Positions 8,358 to 17,723 of a stretch of DNA of 64,000 nt are shown here, one piece after another. Within the stretch, counting starts at the first letter, position 1. Each line of letters starts with the position of its first letter. The notes below the pieces were generated by a model. The model made no database searches. It saw only the letters and a list, made by a program, of their open reading frames with translations, and was not told the origin of the DNA. Source of the DNA: Rheinheimera lutimaris (GTDB lineage: Bacteria; Pseudomonadota; Gammaproteobacteria; Enterobacterales; Alteromonadaceae); the NCBI RefSeq assembly GCF_013283795.1, contig NZ_JABSOD010000005.1:62001-126000 (forward strand), given 5' to 3'. Both the position numbers and the translations under genes were made by a program.

Positions 8358-8419
8358 TATTCTCTCCTGATATGGGCGTAGTTTATGCAGCGTGCCCGGT
8401 GAAACAGCATTGCCCACAC

Positions 8420-8478
8420 CGACACGCCATAAACCGTCCCTGGGGCTCGACTCCGGCCATCCATGGCCTCCAACGGTC
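8420..8478 (-). repeat. 59-base intergenic element, copy B
   Basis: Exact-length second copy of the 59-base element between ivdC and ivdD, co-oriented with transcription. It has the same GGCCAT-GG-ATGGCC core and ends in the same GGCGTGTCG. No hairpin module accompanies it. Confidence 0.9.
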
Positions 8479-8522
8479 GGCTTAGAACAATCCTGTTCCC
8501 CCAGCTTGAATTCATCTGCTAC

Positions 8523-9680
8523 TTAAAGAATGTCGCCTGCGGCTTCATCCAGTAAACGCCGGCCAATAATCAGCCGCATAATTTCGTTGGTACCTTCCAA
8601 AATCTGGTGCACGCGCACATCACGGAAATGCCGCTCTAATGGGTATTCTTTAATGTAACCATAACCGCCATGCAACTGCAGCGCCTGGTCACACACCTGA
8701 AAACCAACATCAGTAGCAAAGCGTTTCGCCATCGCACAATAAGCGGTAGCTTCACCGTCTTTCTGGTCCAGCTTAAACGCCGCTAAGCGCACCAACTGCC
8801 GCGCTGCCACCAACTCGGTGGCCATATCGGCCAGCTTAAACTGCAGCGCCTGAAATGCTGCCAGTGGCTTACCAAATTGCTGCCGCTCTAACATATAGTT
8901 GCGCGCCGTGTTAAGCGCCTGCTGTGCGGTACCAATAGAGCAGGTAGCAATATTAATCCGGCCGCCGTCTAAGCCTTTCATGGCAAAGCCAAAACCTTCA
9001 CCTTCATTCCCCAGCAGGTAATGCGCCGGAATGCGCACATCTTCAAAAGTGATTAAACGGGTTGGCTGAGCGTTCCAGCCCATTTTCTCTTCGGCTTTAC
9101 CGTAAATAACGCCTTTGGCATCGGCCGGCACTATAAAGGCTGAAATGCCTTTTGGCCCGGCTTCACCGGTGCGCGCCATTACTACCAAAACTTCAGTCTC
9201 ACCGGCACCGGAGATAAACATCTTCGAGCCGTTTAATACGTATTCGTTGCCATCTTTTTTCGCACTGGTGCGCAGGCTGGCCGCATCTGAGCCCGAGCCT
9301 GGCTCGGTTAAACAGTACGAGGCTAATTTCTGGCCGGTAACCAGATGCTCCATCCATTCTGCTTTCGCATCTGCAGTGCCCCAGTTGGCAATCATCCAGG
9401 TGGCCATATTGTGAATGGTCAGCATGGCGGTCGTTGCCGTACAGCCCATCGACAATTGTTCGAAAATAATCGAGGAGTCTAACCGCGACAAGCACATGCC
9501 GCCATCTTCTTCGGGCGTATACAATGAGCAAAAGCCCAGTTCGCCGGCTTTCTGAATGACGTCTTTAGGAAAGTGATGCTCACGATCCCACTGCGCTGCG
9601 TGTGGCGCCAGTTCTTGTTCGGCAAACTGTTTGGCCACATCGACAAAGGCTTGTTGGTCTTCTGTTAAATTGAAATTCAT
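8523..9680 (-). CDS. ivdC: Acyl-CoA dehydrogenase (isobutyryl-/2-methylbutyryl-CoA type)
   Basis: 385 residues, a complete FAD-dependent acyl-CoA dehydrogenase. The FAD signature CLTEPGSGSDAAS is near 138-150. The catalytic glutamate is E362 in QILEGTNEIMR, the usual C-terminal position of short-chain and isobutyryl-CoA dehydrogenases, unlike LiuA in this window. It introduces the double bond into isobutyryl-CoA or 2-methylbutyryl-CoA and passes electrons to ETF. AGGA lies about seven bases before the ATG. Position between mmsA and the hydratase matches ivdC of Shewanella. Confidence 0.9.
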   Translation of the reverse strand: MNFNLTEDQQAFVDVAKQFAEQELAPHAAQWDREHHFPKDVIQKAGELGFCSLYTPEEDGGMCLSRLDSSIIFEQLSMGCTATTAMLTIHNMATWMIANWGTADAKAEWMEHLVTGQKLASYCLTEPGSGSDAASLRTSAKKDGNEYVLNGSKMFISGAGETEVLVVMARTGEAGPKGISAFIVPADAKGVIYGKAEEKMGWNAQPTRLITFEDVRIPAHYLLGNEGEGFGFAMKGLDGGRINIATCSIGTAQQALNTARNYMLERQQFGKPLAAFQALQFKLADMATELVAARQLVRLAAFKLDQKDGEATAYCAMAKRFATDVGFQVCDQALQLHGGYGYIKEYPLERHFRDVRVHQILEGTNEIMRLIIGRRLLDEAAGDIL

Positions 9681-9701
9681 AGTTGGTCCTGTCTATCCAA
9701 T

Positions 9702-9823
9702 CGGCTTCGTTGCTTCCGTACATTTAACACACTCGCCCGTTCGGCTCTCCGAAATGTCGGACCACCAGCCTCACTTTTGATCGCTCGCTTAGTTAAATCT
9801 ACTCCGCACTTCGCCTTGTTAAC
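9702..9823 (-). repeat. Intergenic element of the 108-122-base class, copy 1
   Basis: Read on the minus strand it runs GTTAACAAGGCGAAG to GCAACGAAGCCG and contains GCGATCAAAAGTGAGGCTGG and GCCGAACGGGCGAGTGTG. The same element occurs on the plus strand at 14758-14865. This copy carries about 15 extra bases in its middle. It lies in the 299-base mmsA-ivdC gap, next to copy C of the 59-base element. Confidence 0.85.
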
Positions 9824-9868
9824 CGTGTTGAACCTGCATATGAGAAGGACTGCAGACTTTACTAAGCC

Positions 9869-9927
9869 GACCGTTGGAGGCCATGGATGGCCGGAATCGA
9901 GCCCCATGGATGGTTTATGGCGTGTCG
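9869..9927 (+). repeat. 59-base intergenic element, copy C (inverted relative to genes)
   Basis: Identical in sequence to copy D at 16788, although the two are about 7 kb apart and in different operons. Unlike copies A, B, D and E it points against the direction of transcription of the genes around it (mmsA and ivdC, both minus). Confidence 0.9.
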
Positions 9928-9979
9928 GCGTGTAAAGTGTGCAGGCCTGAGCCTGACTAAAATCAGGCCCCATGCTGCT

Positions 9980-11476
9980 TTACCGTAAGTTAATCGACAT
10001 ATTCGGGCCGGAAACCGGAATATCGTCGTCAAACCAACGCGCTGTAATGGTTTTCGTCTCAGTATAAAAACGCACTGCCTGCTTACCGTAAGCATGCTGA
10101 TCGCCGTAGAACGAGCCTTTCCAGCCGGTAAATGAGAAAAACGGCAGTGGCACCGGAATAGGAATGTTAATACCTACCTGGCCTACTTCCACCTCATGCT
10201 GATACTTACGTGCTGCCGCGCCGCTGGCGGTAAAGATAGAAGTACCGTTACCGTACGGGCTATCGTTTACCACTTTTAATGCCTCAGCCAACGAGCCAAC
10301 CTGCATAGTGGTTAATACCGGACCGAAAATTTCCTGCTTATAAATTTCCATATCGGTAGTGACGTTGCTAAACACCGTTGGGCCTACCCAGTTACCGTTC
10401 GGGTAACCGTCGACTTTGCAGTCAGAGCCATCCAGCACACAAGTAGCGCCTTCTTTCTTGCCCTGCTCAATTAACGATAACACCCGGGCACGCGCCTGCG
10501 GGCTGATCTGCGGGCCATAAGCAGCGTTAGGGTCGGTGTACACACCCGGCCGTACTTTACCAATGGCCGCGGCCACTTCAGGGATCCAATCTGCTGCAGC
10601 ACCAACAAATACGGCTACAGAGATTGCCATACAGCGCTGACCAGCGGCGCCAACAGAAGCACCAACCAGAGCATTAACCACCTGCTGCTTGTTGGCATCC
10701 GGCATAATAACCATATGGTTTTTCGCACCGGCAAAGGCCTGTACGCGTTTTAAATTGTCTGTACCGGTTTTGTAGATGTACTGGCCAACATTTACCGAGC
10801 CAACGAACGAAATGGCTTTAATATCCGGGTGATGCAAAATCGCATCAACCTGCTCTTTGGCACCGTGTACAACTTGTAATACGCCTTTTGGCGCACCGGC
10901 TTGTACAAACAGCTCGGCAATTTTGTTTACCGTCATCGGGTCTTGCTCAGACGGTTTTAAAATAAAAGTATTACCACAGGCAATGGCCATCGGGAACATC
11001 CACAGCGGGATCATCGCCGGGAAGTTAAATGGCGTAATACCGGCACACACACCCAGTGGCTGAATATAGCTGTAGGTGTCGATACTGCGAGCCACGTTTT
11101 CTACCGTTTCACCCATCATTAATGACGGAATGTTAGCCGCTTGTTCAACTACTTCGATACCGCGCCAGACATCGCCTTTGGCGTCTTCTACTGTTTTACC
11201 CAGTTCGCGGCAGATAATGTCAGCAATTTCACCCTGATGTTCTTTTAACAGGTGAGCAAAGCGCATCATTAAACGGGCGCGCTCCGATACCGGCACTTCT
11301 TTCCACGTTAAAAAGGCGGCTTTGGCCGACTCGATAGCGCGTTCCATTTCTGCCGCTGTGGCACATGCCACCTGAGCAATCACATCTTGTGTTGCCGGGT
11401 TGGTAACAGCGATCAGTTTGTCACCTGTTGGTGCGACAAACTCGCCGTCGATAAAATGCTTAACCTGTTGTGTCAT
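9980..11476 (-). CDS. mmsA: Methylmalonate-semialdehyde dehydrogenase (CoA-acylating)
   Basis: 498 residues, an aldehyde dehydrogenase superfamily member. The catalytic cysteine is C282 in GQRCMAIS and the conserved N151 is in TPFNFPAM. Both motifs are typical of MmsA, which converts methylmalonate semialdehyde to propionyl-CoA with NAD+ and CoA at the end of valine breakdown. GGGAGAAG lies upstream of the ATG at 11476. It follows ivdA by 82 bases in the same operon and is separated from ivdC by two intergenic repeats. Confidence 0.95.
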   Translation of the reverse strand: MTQQVKHFIDGEFVAPTGDKLIAVTNPATQDVIAQVACATAAEMERAIESAKAAFLTWKEVPVSERARLMMRFAHLLKEHQGEIADIICRELGKTVEDAKGDVWRGIEVVEQAANIPSLMMGETVENVARSIDTYSYIQPLGVCAGITPFNFPAMIPLWMFPMAIACGNTFILKPSEQDPMTVNKIAELFVQAGAPKGVLQVVHGAKEQVDAILHHPDIKAISFVGSVNVGQYIYKTGTDNLKRVQAFAGAKNHMVIMPDANKQQVVNALVGASVGAAGQRCMAISVAVFVGAAADWIPEVAAAIGKVRPGVYTDPNAAYGPQISPQARARVLSLIEQGKKEGATCVLDGSDCKVDGYPNGNWVGPTVFSNVTTDMEIYKQEIFGPVLTTMQVGSLAEALKVVNDSPYGNGTSIFTASGAAARKYQHEVEVGQVGINIPIPVPLPFFSFTGWKGSFYGDQHAYGKQAVRFYTETKTITARWFDDDIPVSGPNMSINLR

Positions 11477-11558
11477 GTTGCTTCTCCCGATTGTTTGGGT
11501 ATGCCGCCAGCTGGTTATATGTTTAGTAATTAAATGCTGCTGACGGTTAATATGTGTT

Positions 11559-12740
11559 TTATAAAACTTCCACAGCCAATGCTACGGCTTCACCACCACC
11601 GATACACAGTGACGCCACGCCTTTAGTTAAACCGCGGTTACGCAGCGCATGGATCAGGGTAACCAGAATACGCGCGCCTGAGGCACCGATAGGATGGCCC
11701 AGCGCACAAGCGCCGCCGTTAACGTTTACTTTGCTCTCATCTAAGCCCAGCTCGTTAATGGCCAGCATGGTTACCATGGCAAAAGCTTCGTTAATTTCCC
11801 ACAGATCTATCTGCTGTTTATCCCAGCCGGCTTTTTGCAGCACTTTTTGCATCGCGCCAACCGGCGCTACGGTAAACAGTGCCGGCTCCATTGAGTTGGT
11901 GGCATGTGCTACTACGCGCGCTAACGGCTTAGCACCTTGTGCTTTAGCATCAGACTCGCGCATTAAAACCAGCGCAGCTGCGCCGTCAGAGATAGAGCTG
12001 GAGTTAGCCGCAGTAATAGTGCCGTCTTTGGCAAAGGCCGGACGCAGCGATGGAATTTTGTCGATTTTGGCATTACCCGGTTGCTCGTCTATCGCAAAAG
12101 TCATTTCACCTTTACGGGTTTGAAAGGTTACCGGGGTAATCTCGTTGTTAAAGGCACCGCTGGCAATTGCTTGCTGGGCGCGGGTGGTAGATTGCACGGC
12201 AAAGGCGTCCATCTGCTCACGGGTGATGCCTTTTTCATCTGCTGTGCCTTGGGCAAAACAGCCCATGGCTTTGCCGTCGTAGGCATTTTCCAGGCCGTCC
12301 AGCATCATATGATCTTTAATTTCGCCATGGCCCATACGGTAACCACCGCGGGCTTTAGGCAGCAGGTACGGCGCATTGCTCATCGACTCCATACCACCGG
12401 CTACAACCACATCGGCGCTACCGGCTTTAAGTAAATCGTTAGCCAGCATCACGGCTTTTAAACCTGAACCACATACTTTATTAATGGTAGTGGCGCCAGC
12501 GGATAACGGTAAGCCGGCTTTTAATGTCGCCTGGCGTGCCGGTGCCTGGCCTAAACCGGCTGGCAGCACGTTGCCCATAATCACTTCACTAACCTTGTCG
12601 CCGCTTAAACCGGCCTGCTCTAACGCTGCTTTAATAGCAGTAGCACCCAATACAGTAGCATCCACATCAGTTAAGCCGCCCATAAAACCGCCCATAGCAG
12701 TACGTGTAGCAGCAACGATTACAATGTTGTCGGTAGCCAT
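11559..12740 (-). CDS. ivdA: Acetyl-CoA acyltransferase (thiolase) of isoleucine breakdown
   Basis: 393 residues. Thiolase active-site residues are all present: C90 in [10 protein letters not shown]349 in [14 protein letters not shown] and C379 in LCIGGGEA. It cleaves 2-methylacetoacetyl-CoA to acetyl-CoA and propionyl-CoA, and can also act as acetoacetyl-CoA thiolase (AtoB-like). It is the first gene of the ivd operon, with AGGAG seven to eight bases before the ATG, and faces a LiuR-like operator about 55-75 bases upstream. Confidence 0.92.
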   Translation of the reverse strand: MATDNIVIVAATRTAMGGFMGGLTDVDATVLGATAIKAALEQAGLSGDKVSEVIMGNVLPAGLGQAPARQATLKAGLPLSAGATTINKVCGSGLKAVMLANDLLKAGSADVVVAGGMESMSNAPYLLPKARGGYRMGHGEIKDHMMLDGLENAYDGKAMGCFAQGTADEKGITREQMDAFAVQSTTRAQQAIASGAFNNEITPVTFQTRKGEMTFAIDEQPGNAKIDKIPSLRPAFAKDGTITAANSSSISDGAAALVLMRESDAKAQGAKPLARVVAHATNSMEPALFTVAPVGAMQKVLQKAGWDKQQIDLWEINEAFAMVTMLAINELGLDESKVNVNGGACALGHPIGASGARILVTLIHALRNRGLTKGVASLCIGGGEAVALAVEVL

Positions 12741-12795
12741 GAAGTTCTCCTGAAAAAGCTGTCGGCTAAAAAGTTGCTCCAGAGCCTACACCAAA

Positions 12796-12817
12796 TTTAC
12801 GTTTACGCCAACGTCAA
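12796..12817. promoter_or_regulatory. LiuR-type operator upstream of the ivd operon
   Basis: An imperfect inverted repeat with half-sites TTTACGTTTACG and CAACGTCAA lies 56-77 bases upstream of the ivdA start codon. It shares the TTTACnTTTACG core with the site at 12952. A -35-like TTGACG is read on the minus strand at its edge (12812-12817). A matching -10 box is not clear. Position and sequence fit the operators described for LiuR-family MerR regulators; I cannot compare it with the published matrix here. Confidence 0.6.
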
Positions 12818-12951
12818 CCACCTAACACTATGGTAGTGTGCCGCCGCTTTGGTTCAGCAAAGTGTACAGTCTGACCAGTGCAAACTGGCATTTTTGCTTT
12901 ACAAAGCCGCTTGAAATGGCCATTTTGTCAACGCAGCAGCGTTGCCTCAGC

Positions 12952-12972
12952 TTTACCTTTACGTAAACTTCA
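12952..12972. promoter_or_regulatory. LiuR-type operator within the liu promoter
   Basis: The element TTTACCTTTACGTAAACTTC contains the perfect centre TTTACGTAAA. It lies in the spacer of a candidate promoter: -35 TTTACC (12952-12957), 17-base spacer, -10 TATATT (12975-12980). Binding here would cover the promoter of liuR itself, so autoregulation is expected. A 17-base spacer is normal for sigma-70 and not the 19-20 bases used by MerR-type activators, so a repressor role is more likely. Confidence 0.65.
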
Positions 12973-13005
12973 CTTATATTGACTGCGTTTTCGGGGAAGG
13001 CGGAT

Positions 13006-13410
13006 ATGACAGAAAAAGAAGAAAAAACATATAGCATCAGCGAACTGGCCAAAGAGTTTGATATTACTACCCGTAGTATTCGCTTTTATGAAGATCAGGG
13101 GCTGATCACGCCTTTACGTAACGGCCAAACCCGTATTTACAGCAAGCGCGACCGCGTGCGGTTAAAACTGATATTACGCGGCAAACGCCTGGGTTTTAGC
13201 CTGGCCGAAACCGGCCAGTTATTTGAATTATATGACGCGGATAAAAGCAGCGTCACCCAATTAAGTACCATGTTGCAGCTGATAGAGCTGAAAAAAGCCG
13301 AGCTGCATCAGCAATTGGACGATATCAAAGTTGTGCTGATGGAACTGGTCACCGTTGAAAAACGTTGCCGCGATACCTTAGCCGACGCCAAACAACACAA
13401 GACCGCTTAA
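13006..13410 (+). CDS. liuR: MerR-family regulator of branched-chain amino acid catabolism
   Basis: 134 residues from the ATG at 13006, preceded by GGAAGG. A TTG at 12979 in the same frame is rejected because it overlaps the -10 box. The N-terminus has the MerR winged helix-turn-helix (YSISELAKEFDITTRSIRFY, then EDQGLITPLRNGQTRIY), followed by a coiled-coil dimer helix (about 80-125). The cysteine pattern of metal-sensing MerR proteins is absent. The position before liuABCDE and opposite the ivd operon matches LiuR, known to control both sets of genes in gammaproteobacteria. Confidence 0.92.
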   Translation: MTEKEEKTYSISELAKEFDITTRSIRFYEDQGLITPLRNGQTRIYSKRDRVRLKLILRGKRLGFSLAETGQLFELYDADKSSVTQLSTMLQLIELKKAELHQQLDDIKVVLMELVTVEKRCRDTLADAKQHKTA

Positions 13411-13443
13411 GCGGTTGAAAAACATAGCAAACGGGGATCCACA

Positions 13444-14613
13444 ATGATTAGCAGTTATAAAGGGCTTAATTTCGATTTAGGTGAAACGGTCGATATGATC
13501 CGCGAGCAGGTTAACGCCTTTGCCCGCGAAGAAATCGCGCCGCGCGCCGCCCATATTGACGAAAAAAATGAGTTCCCGAATGAGCTGTGGCGCAAATTCG
13601 GTGACTTAGGCCTGCTGGGCATTACCGTCGATGAAAAATACGGTGGCTCAGGCTTAGGCTATCTGGAGCACGTAGTAGCACTGGAAGAAATCAGCCGCGC
13701 GTCTGCCTCGGTTGGCTTATCGTACGGTGCGCATTCCAACCTGTGTGTAAACCAGATTTTCCGCAACGGCACTGAAGCGCAGAAAATGAAGTATCTGCCT
13801 AAGCTGTGCTCGGGCGAGCATATCGGTGCCTTAGCTATGAGCGAGCCCAACGCCGGTTCAGACGTGGTTAGCATGAAGCTGCGCGCTGAAAAGCAAGGCG
13901 ATAACTACATTTTAAACGGCAATAAAATGTGGATCACCAACGGCCCGGATGCACACACCTATGTAATTTATGCCAAAACCGACATTAACGCCGGCTCTAA
14001 AGGCATTACTGCTTTTATTGTTGAGCGTGGCACTAAAGGTTTTAGTACAGCGCAGAAGCTGGACAAGCTGGGTATGCGTGGCTCTAACACCTGCGAGCTG
14101 GTGTTTGAAGATTGCGAAGTACCGGCAGAAAACGTACTGGGCCAGGTTGGCGGTGGCGTTAAAGTATTAATGAGCGGCCTGGATTACGAGCGCGTAGTAT
14201 TAGCCGCCGGTCCGCTGGGCATTATGCAAGCCTGTATGGACGTGGTAGTGCCGTATATCCATGACCGTAAGCAGTTTGGCCAAGCCATTGGTGAGTTCCA
14301 ACTGGTACAAGGCAAACTGGCTGATATGTACACCCAGATGAACGCAGCAAAATCTTACGTTTATACGGTAGCTAAAGCCTGCGACCGTGGTGAAACCACG
14401 CGTAAAGATGCTGCGGCAGTTATTCTGTATTCAGCAGAGTTGGCCACCAAGATGGCGCTGGATGCAATTCAGTTGCTGGGCGGTAATGGCTACATTAACG
14501 AGTACCCTACCGGGCGTTTACTGCGCGATGCCAAGCTGTACGAAATTGGTGCCGGTACCTCGGAAATCCGCCGTATGCTGATTGGCCGGGAACTGTTTAC
14601 CGAATCAAACTAA
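13444..14613 (+). CDS. liuA: Isovaleryl-CoA dehydrogenase
   Basis: 389 residues, acyl-CoA dehydrogenase family. The catalytic glutamate is at E249 in [15 protein letters not shown], the special position used by isovaleryl-CoA dehydrogenases. The usual C-terminal glutamate site is occupied by glycine in [12 protein letters not shown]. It converts isovaleryl-CoA to 3-methylcrotonyl-CoA and donates electrons to ETF. It begins 33 bases after liuR with a GGGGA ribosome binding site, so the two are co-transcribed. Confidence 0.96.
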   Translation: MISSYKGLNFDLGETVDMIREQVNAFAREEIAPRAAHIDEKNEFPNELWRKFGDLGLLGITVDEKYGGSGLGYLEHVVALEEISRASASVGLSYGAHSNLCVNQIFRNGTEAQKMKYLPKLCSGEHIGALAMSEPNAGSDVVSMKLRAEKQGDNYILNGNKMWITNGPDAHTYVIYAKTDINAGSKGITAFIVERGTKGFSTAQKLDKLGMRGSNTCELVFEDCEVPAENVLGQVGGGVKVLMSGLDYERVVLAAGPLGIMQACMDVVVPYIHDRKQFGQAIGEFQLVQGKLADMYTQMNAAKSYVYTVAKACDRGETTRKDAAAVILYSAELATKMALDAIQLLGGNGYINEYPTGRLLRDAKLYEIGAGTSEIRRMLIGRELFTESN

Positions 14614-14652
14614 GGTTTTAAGGCGAAACGCTGGTGGAAGCGGCTGCTTCCA

Positions 14653-14720
14653 CCGTAACAACACGCAGCCCCGTGAATTTCTCCCAAATTCGCTCTCGAT
14701 CGTCTGCTAAGTTGTTACGG
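14653..14720 (+). repeat. 68-base inverted-repeat element, copy 1
   Basis: Bounded by a perfect 10-base inverted repeat, CCGTAACAAC and GTTGTTACGG. A second internal hairpin is GAATTT-CTCCC-AAATTC. A near-identical copy lies at 14899-14966. Together the two flank the 14758-14865 element as direct repeats. The 393-base liuA-liuB gap contains only these elements; no gene is supported there. Confidence 0.85.
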
Positions 14721-14757
14721 TTCCGCACCGCCAAAAATAGCAGTAACTGAATAGAAC

Positions 14758-14865
14758 GTTGAACGAGGCGAAGCGCGTAGCAGATTTAACTAAACGAGCG
14801 ATCAAAAGTGAGGCTGGGAGAGCCGAACGGGCGAGTGTGTTAAATGTGTGAGAGCAGCGAAGCCG
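14758..14865 (+). repeat. Intergenic element of the 108-122-base class, copy 2
   Basis: Plus-strand copy of the element at 9702-9823, without the central extra bases of that copy. Shared blocks include AGATTTAACTAA, GCGATCAAAAGTGAGGCTGG and GCCGAACGGGCGAGTGTG. It is flanked by two 68-base direct repeats, giving a composite structure of 314 bases. Confidence 0.85.
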
Positions 14866-14898
14866 TGAATCTAAGTCCGGTGCAGGCCAAAGCTTACA

Positions 14899-14966
14899 CC
14901 GTAACAACACGCAGACCCGCGAATTTCTCCCAAATTCGCTCTTGATCGTCTGCTTAGTTGTTCCGG
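14899..14966 (+). repeat. 68-base inverted-repeat element, copy 2
   Basis: Second copy of the 14653 element with a handful of substitutions; one base of the right arm has changed (GTTGTTCCGG), so the terminal stem now has one mismatch. The internal GAATTT-CTCCC-AAATTC hairpin is intact. Confidence 0.85.
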
Positions 14967-15006
14967 TTCCGCTTTGTCTAACCAGCTCTGGTATAAGGTG
15001 ACTTAA

Positions 15007-16614
15007 GTGACCAGAATTACCTCCAAAATCAATCCTCGCTCTGAGGACTTCCAGAAAAACGCCGCCGCCATGCAGGCCGTGGTCGATGATCTGCAAAGCA
15101 AAGTACAGCAAATTAAACTCGGTGGCGGCGAAGCGCTGATTGCACGGCATACTGCACGCGGTAAGCTGTTTGTGCGCGACCGCATTCAAAAGCTGCTTGA
15201 CCCGGGCTCACCGTTTTTAGAAGTCGGCCAGTTTGCTGGTTGGGAATGCTACGACGATTACGTACCCAGCGCCGGTGTGGTCGCCGGTATCGGCCGCGTT
15301 AACGGCGTCGAGTGCATGATTGTCGCCAACGATGCCACGGTAAAAGGCGGTACCTACTACCCGCTTACCGTGAAAAAGCATTTACGCGCACAAGAGATTG
15401 CCGAGCGCTGCCACCTGCCATGTATTTATCTGGTCGATTCAGGCGGTGCCAACCTGCCGCGTCAGGATGACGTATTCCCCGACAAGCTGCACTTCGGCCG
15501 TATCTTCTTTAACCAGGCGAATATGTCGGCTAAAGGCATACCGCAAATTGCTGTGGTAATGGGCTTGTGTACTGCTGGCGGTGCTTATGTACCGGCGATG
15601 GCCGATGAAAGCATTATCGTAAAAGAGCAAGGCACTATCTTTTTAGCCGGCCCGCCGCTGGTAAAAGCCGCCACCGGTGAAGAAGTCTCCGCTGAAGAGC
15701 TGGGCGGTGCTGATGTGCACTGTAAAATCTCCGGTGTGGCCGACCACTATGCGTTGAACGATGAGCACGCACTGCAACTAGCACGTAACGCAGTAAGCCG
15801 GTTAAACCGCCCTGCCCCGCAGCCTATGGATGTTAAGCCGGCCCAAGAGCCGCTGTATGACGCCAAAGAGTTATACGGCATAGTCGGCACTGACTTACGC
15901 AAACCGTTTGATGTCAAAGAAGTGATCGCCCGCATTGTCGATGGCTCAGACTTTGATGAATTTAAGCAATACTACGGCGCTACCTTAGTGTGCGGTTTTG
16001 CGCGCGTCTTCGGCTATCCGGTAGGCATTGTCGCCAATAACGGCATTCTGTTTTCAGAGTCGGCACAAAAAGGCGCGCACTTTATTGAGCTGTGCGCCCA
16101 GCGCAAAATTCCGCTGTTGTTCCTGCAAAACATTACCGGCTTTATGGTGGGTAAGAAATACGAAGCCGAAGGCATAGCCAAGCACGGCGCTAAAATGGTG
16201 ATGGCAGTAAGCTGTGCCAAGGTGCCAAAGTTTACTGTGTTGATTGGCGGCAGTTATGGCGCCGGTAACTACGGTATGTGCGGCCGCGCCTATGACCCCA
16301 CCATGATGTGGATGTGGCCCAATTCCCGTATTTCGGTAATGGGCGGCGAACAAGCAGCCGGCGTTATGGCGCAGGTGACCAAAGACGGTTTAGCCCGTAA
16401 AGGAGAAACGCTGTCGGCGGAAGCGGAGAAAGCGCTGAAACAGCCGATTATTGAGCAGTATGAAAAACAGGGCCACCCGTATTATGCCAGTGGTCGCTTG
16501 TGGGATGACGGTATTATCGACCCGGCACAAACGCGGATGACAGTGGGGCTGGCATTAGCCGCTGCGCTGAATGCACCGATTGAAGAGAGCCGTTTTGGCG
16601 TGTTTCGGATGTGA
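15007..16614 (+). CDS. liuB: Methylcrotonyl-CoA carboxylase, carboxyltransferase (beta) subunit
   Basis: 535 residues, the usual length for MCC beta. It moves the carboxyl group from biotin on LiuD to 3-methylcrotonyl-CoA. Two crotonase-like carboxyltransferase halves are visible: an N-terminal part with [16 protein letters not shown] and [13 protein letters not shown], and a C-terminal part with [13 protein letters not shown] and [18 protein letters not shown]. Translation begins at a GTG with AAGGTG six bases upstream, and a TAA immediately precedes it, so no earlier start is possible. It is separated from liuA by 393 bases of repeats. Confidence 0.96.
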   Translation: MTRITSKINPRSEDFQKNAAAMQAVVDDLQSKVQQIKLGGGEALIARHTARGKLFVRDRIQKLLDPGSPFLEVGQFAGWECYDDYVPSAGVVAGIGRVNGVECMIVANDATVKGGTYYPLTVKKHLRAQEIAERCHLPCIYLVDSGGANLPRQDDVFPDKLHFGRIFFNQANMSAKGIPQIAVVMGLCTAGGAYVPAMADESIIVKEQGTIFLAGPPLVKAATGEEVSAEELGGADVHCKISGVADHYALNDEHALQLARNAVSRLNRPAPQPMDVKPAQEPLYDAKELYGIVGTDLRKPFDVKEVIARIVDGSDFDEFKQYYGATLVCGFARVFGYPVGIVANNGILFSESAQKGAHFIELCAQRKIPLLFLQNITGFMVGKKYEAEGIAKHGAKMVMAVSCAKVPKFTVLIGGSYGAGNYGMCGRAYDPTMMWMWPNSRISVMGGEQAAGVMAQVTKDGLARKGETLSAEAEKALKQPIIEQYEKQGHPYYASGRLWDDGIIDPAQTRMTVGLALAAALNAPIEESRFGVFRM

Positions 16615-16647
16615 TGCCACTATGATGCAGACAATCGCAATCACTCC

Positions 16648-16735
16648 GTACAACTTTGTCAGAACACGCCGTGAATACATCCCTGTAGGCTCGTGTTTTT
16701 CGTCCCTGAAAAACACGGTTCTGAGCAAAGTGCAC
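16648..16735 (+). repeat. 88-base covarying hairpin element, copy D
   Basis: Arms ACTTTG-TCAGAAC and GTTCTGA-GCAAAGT pair with each other. The apex is GTGTTTTTC-GTCCCT-GAAAAACAC. Compared with the 20660 copy, both arms differ but pairing is kept. Confidence 0.85.
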
Positions 16736-16787
16736 TGCGCGCTTGCTGCATCGGATATCAAGCGGGTGCGGATGTGATTTTTTCGGC

Positions 16788-16846
16788 GACCGTTGGAGGC
16801 CATGGATGGCCGGAATCGAGCCCCATGGATGGTTTATGGCGTGTCG
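16788..16846 (+). repeat. 59-base intergenic element, copy D
   Basis: Identical to copy C at 9869. It is co-oriented with the liu operon and lies 77-135 bases upstream of the liuC start codon. Confidence 0.9.
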
Positions 16847-16922
16847 CAGAAAAAACTTCACGCAGCAACCGCGATTTCGAAGAAATGCAGTCTCAAGTTG
16901 CATTAACACTTTCGGAGAAAAA

Positions 16923-17723
16923 ATGAACCAGGTTTACACAGAAGTCAGTATCGACCCGCGCGGCGTAGCCACCTTAACGCTAAACCGGCCACAAGTGCAT
17001 AACGCCTTTGACGATGCCATGATAGCCGAGCTTATCGCCGTGCTGAAAGACTTAGCCAATAACGACGAAGTACGGGTATTGGTGCTGGCCGCCAACGGCA
17101 AAAACTTCTCTGCCGGTGCCGACTTAAACTGGATGCGCTCAATGGCGCAAAAAGATTATCAGCAAAACTTAAACGACGCCGCAGAGCTTGCCACCTTAAT
17201 GCACCGGCTGGATAAATTCCCTAAACCTACCATCGCATTAATCAAAGGCGCGGCTTTTGGCGGTGCCCTGGGTTTAGTCGCCTGCTGCGATATCGCCATC
17301 GCCGAAGAGAATGCCAGTTTTTGCTTAAGTGAAGTACGCATTGGCCTTATTCCGGCGGTAATCAGCCCCTACGTAATGCGCGCCATTGGCGAGCGCGAAA
17401 GCCGGCGTTATTTCTTAACAGCCGAGCGCTTTATGGCCGCCAAAGCGCAACAACTGGGCTTACTGCATGAAGTAGTTAGTGAGGGCAAGCTTAGCGATAG
17501 CGCAAAAAGCATGATTAATACCCTGCTGCAAAACAGCCCGGCAGCACTGAGTGCTGCTAAATCGCTTATTCATAATATTTATAACCGTAAGATCAGCAAC
17601 AATGTTATTGCTCATACTGAGCAAGCGATTGCTGAAATCCGGGTATCACCGGAAGGTCAGGAAGGCTTAAGCGCATTCTTAGAAAAACGTAAACCGGCCT
17701 GGCTCGGCAAGGAAGACGCATAA
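16923..17723 (+). CDS. liuC: 3-methylglutaconyl-CoA hydratase
   Basis: 266 residues from the ATG at 16923 with GGAG five to six bases upstream. An open frame extends back to 16743 but that part translates the repeat and has no ribosome binding site. Crotonase fold: FSAGADLNWM near 62-71 and AFGGALGLVACCDIAIAEEN. The second catalytic glutamate is kept in LSEVRIGLIPAVISP, the block typical of LiuC, while leucine replaces the first. It hydrates 3-methylglutaconyl-CoA to HMG-CoA. Its stop overlaps the liuD start by one base (TAATG). Confidence 0.93.
   Translation: MNQVYTEVSIDPRGVATLTLNRPQVHNAFDDAMIAELIAVLKDLANNDEVRVLVLAANGKNFSAGADLNWMRSMAQKDYQQNLNDAAELATLMHRLDKFPKPTIALIKGAAFGGALGLVACCDIAIAEENASFCLSEVRIGLIPAVISPYVMRAIGERESRRYFLTAERFMAAKAQQLGLLHEVVSEGKLSDSAKSMINTLLQNSPAALSAAKSLIHNIYNRKISNNVIAHTEQAIAEIRVSPEGQEGLSAFLEKRKPAWLGKEDA

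Larger units (their letters stand above)
16639..16873 (+). repeat. 235-base composite repeat in the liuB-liuC gap
   Basis: Nearly co-linear with the element at 20651-20886. It begins AATCACTCCGTAC, holds the 88-base hairpin module (16648-16735), then GCGGATGTGATTTTTTC, copy D of the 59-base element, and ends CAGAAAAAACTTCACGCAGC. The 308-base gap between liuB and liuC consists almost wholly of this element. Confidence 0.9.

Noticed and set aside
8358-8417. 20-residue extension of ivdD
   Set aside because: AGGAG lies inside it in front of the ATG at 8357, and the extra residues do not match crotonases.
12979-13005. TTG start for liuR
   Set aside because: It overlaps the -10 box of the predicted promoter, and the ATG at 13006 has a good ribosome binding site.
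13402-13415. Palindrome ACCGC-TTAA-GCGGT after liuR as attenuator
   Set aside because: Short stem followed by GAAAAAC rather than a T-run; no support for termination.
14707-15189. Minus-strand frame over the liuA-liuB gap
   Set aside because: Made of repeat sequence and the antisense of liuB; no family resemblance.
16743-16922. 60-residue extension of liuC
   Set aside because: The extension is encoded by the composite repeat and is not seen in the family; GGAG precedes the ATG at 16923.
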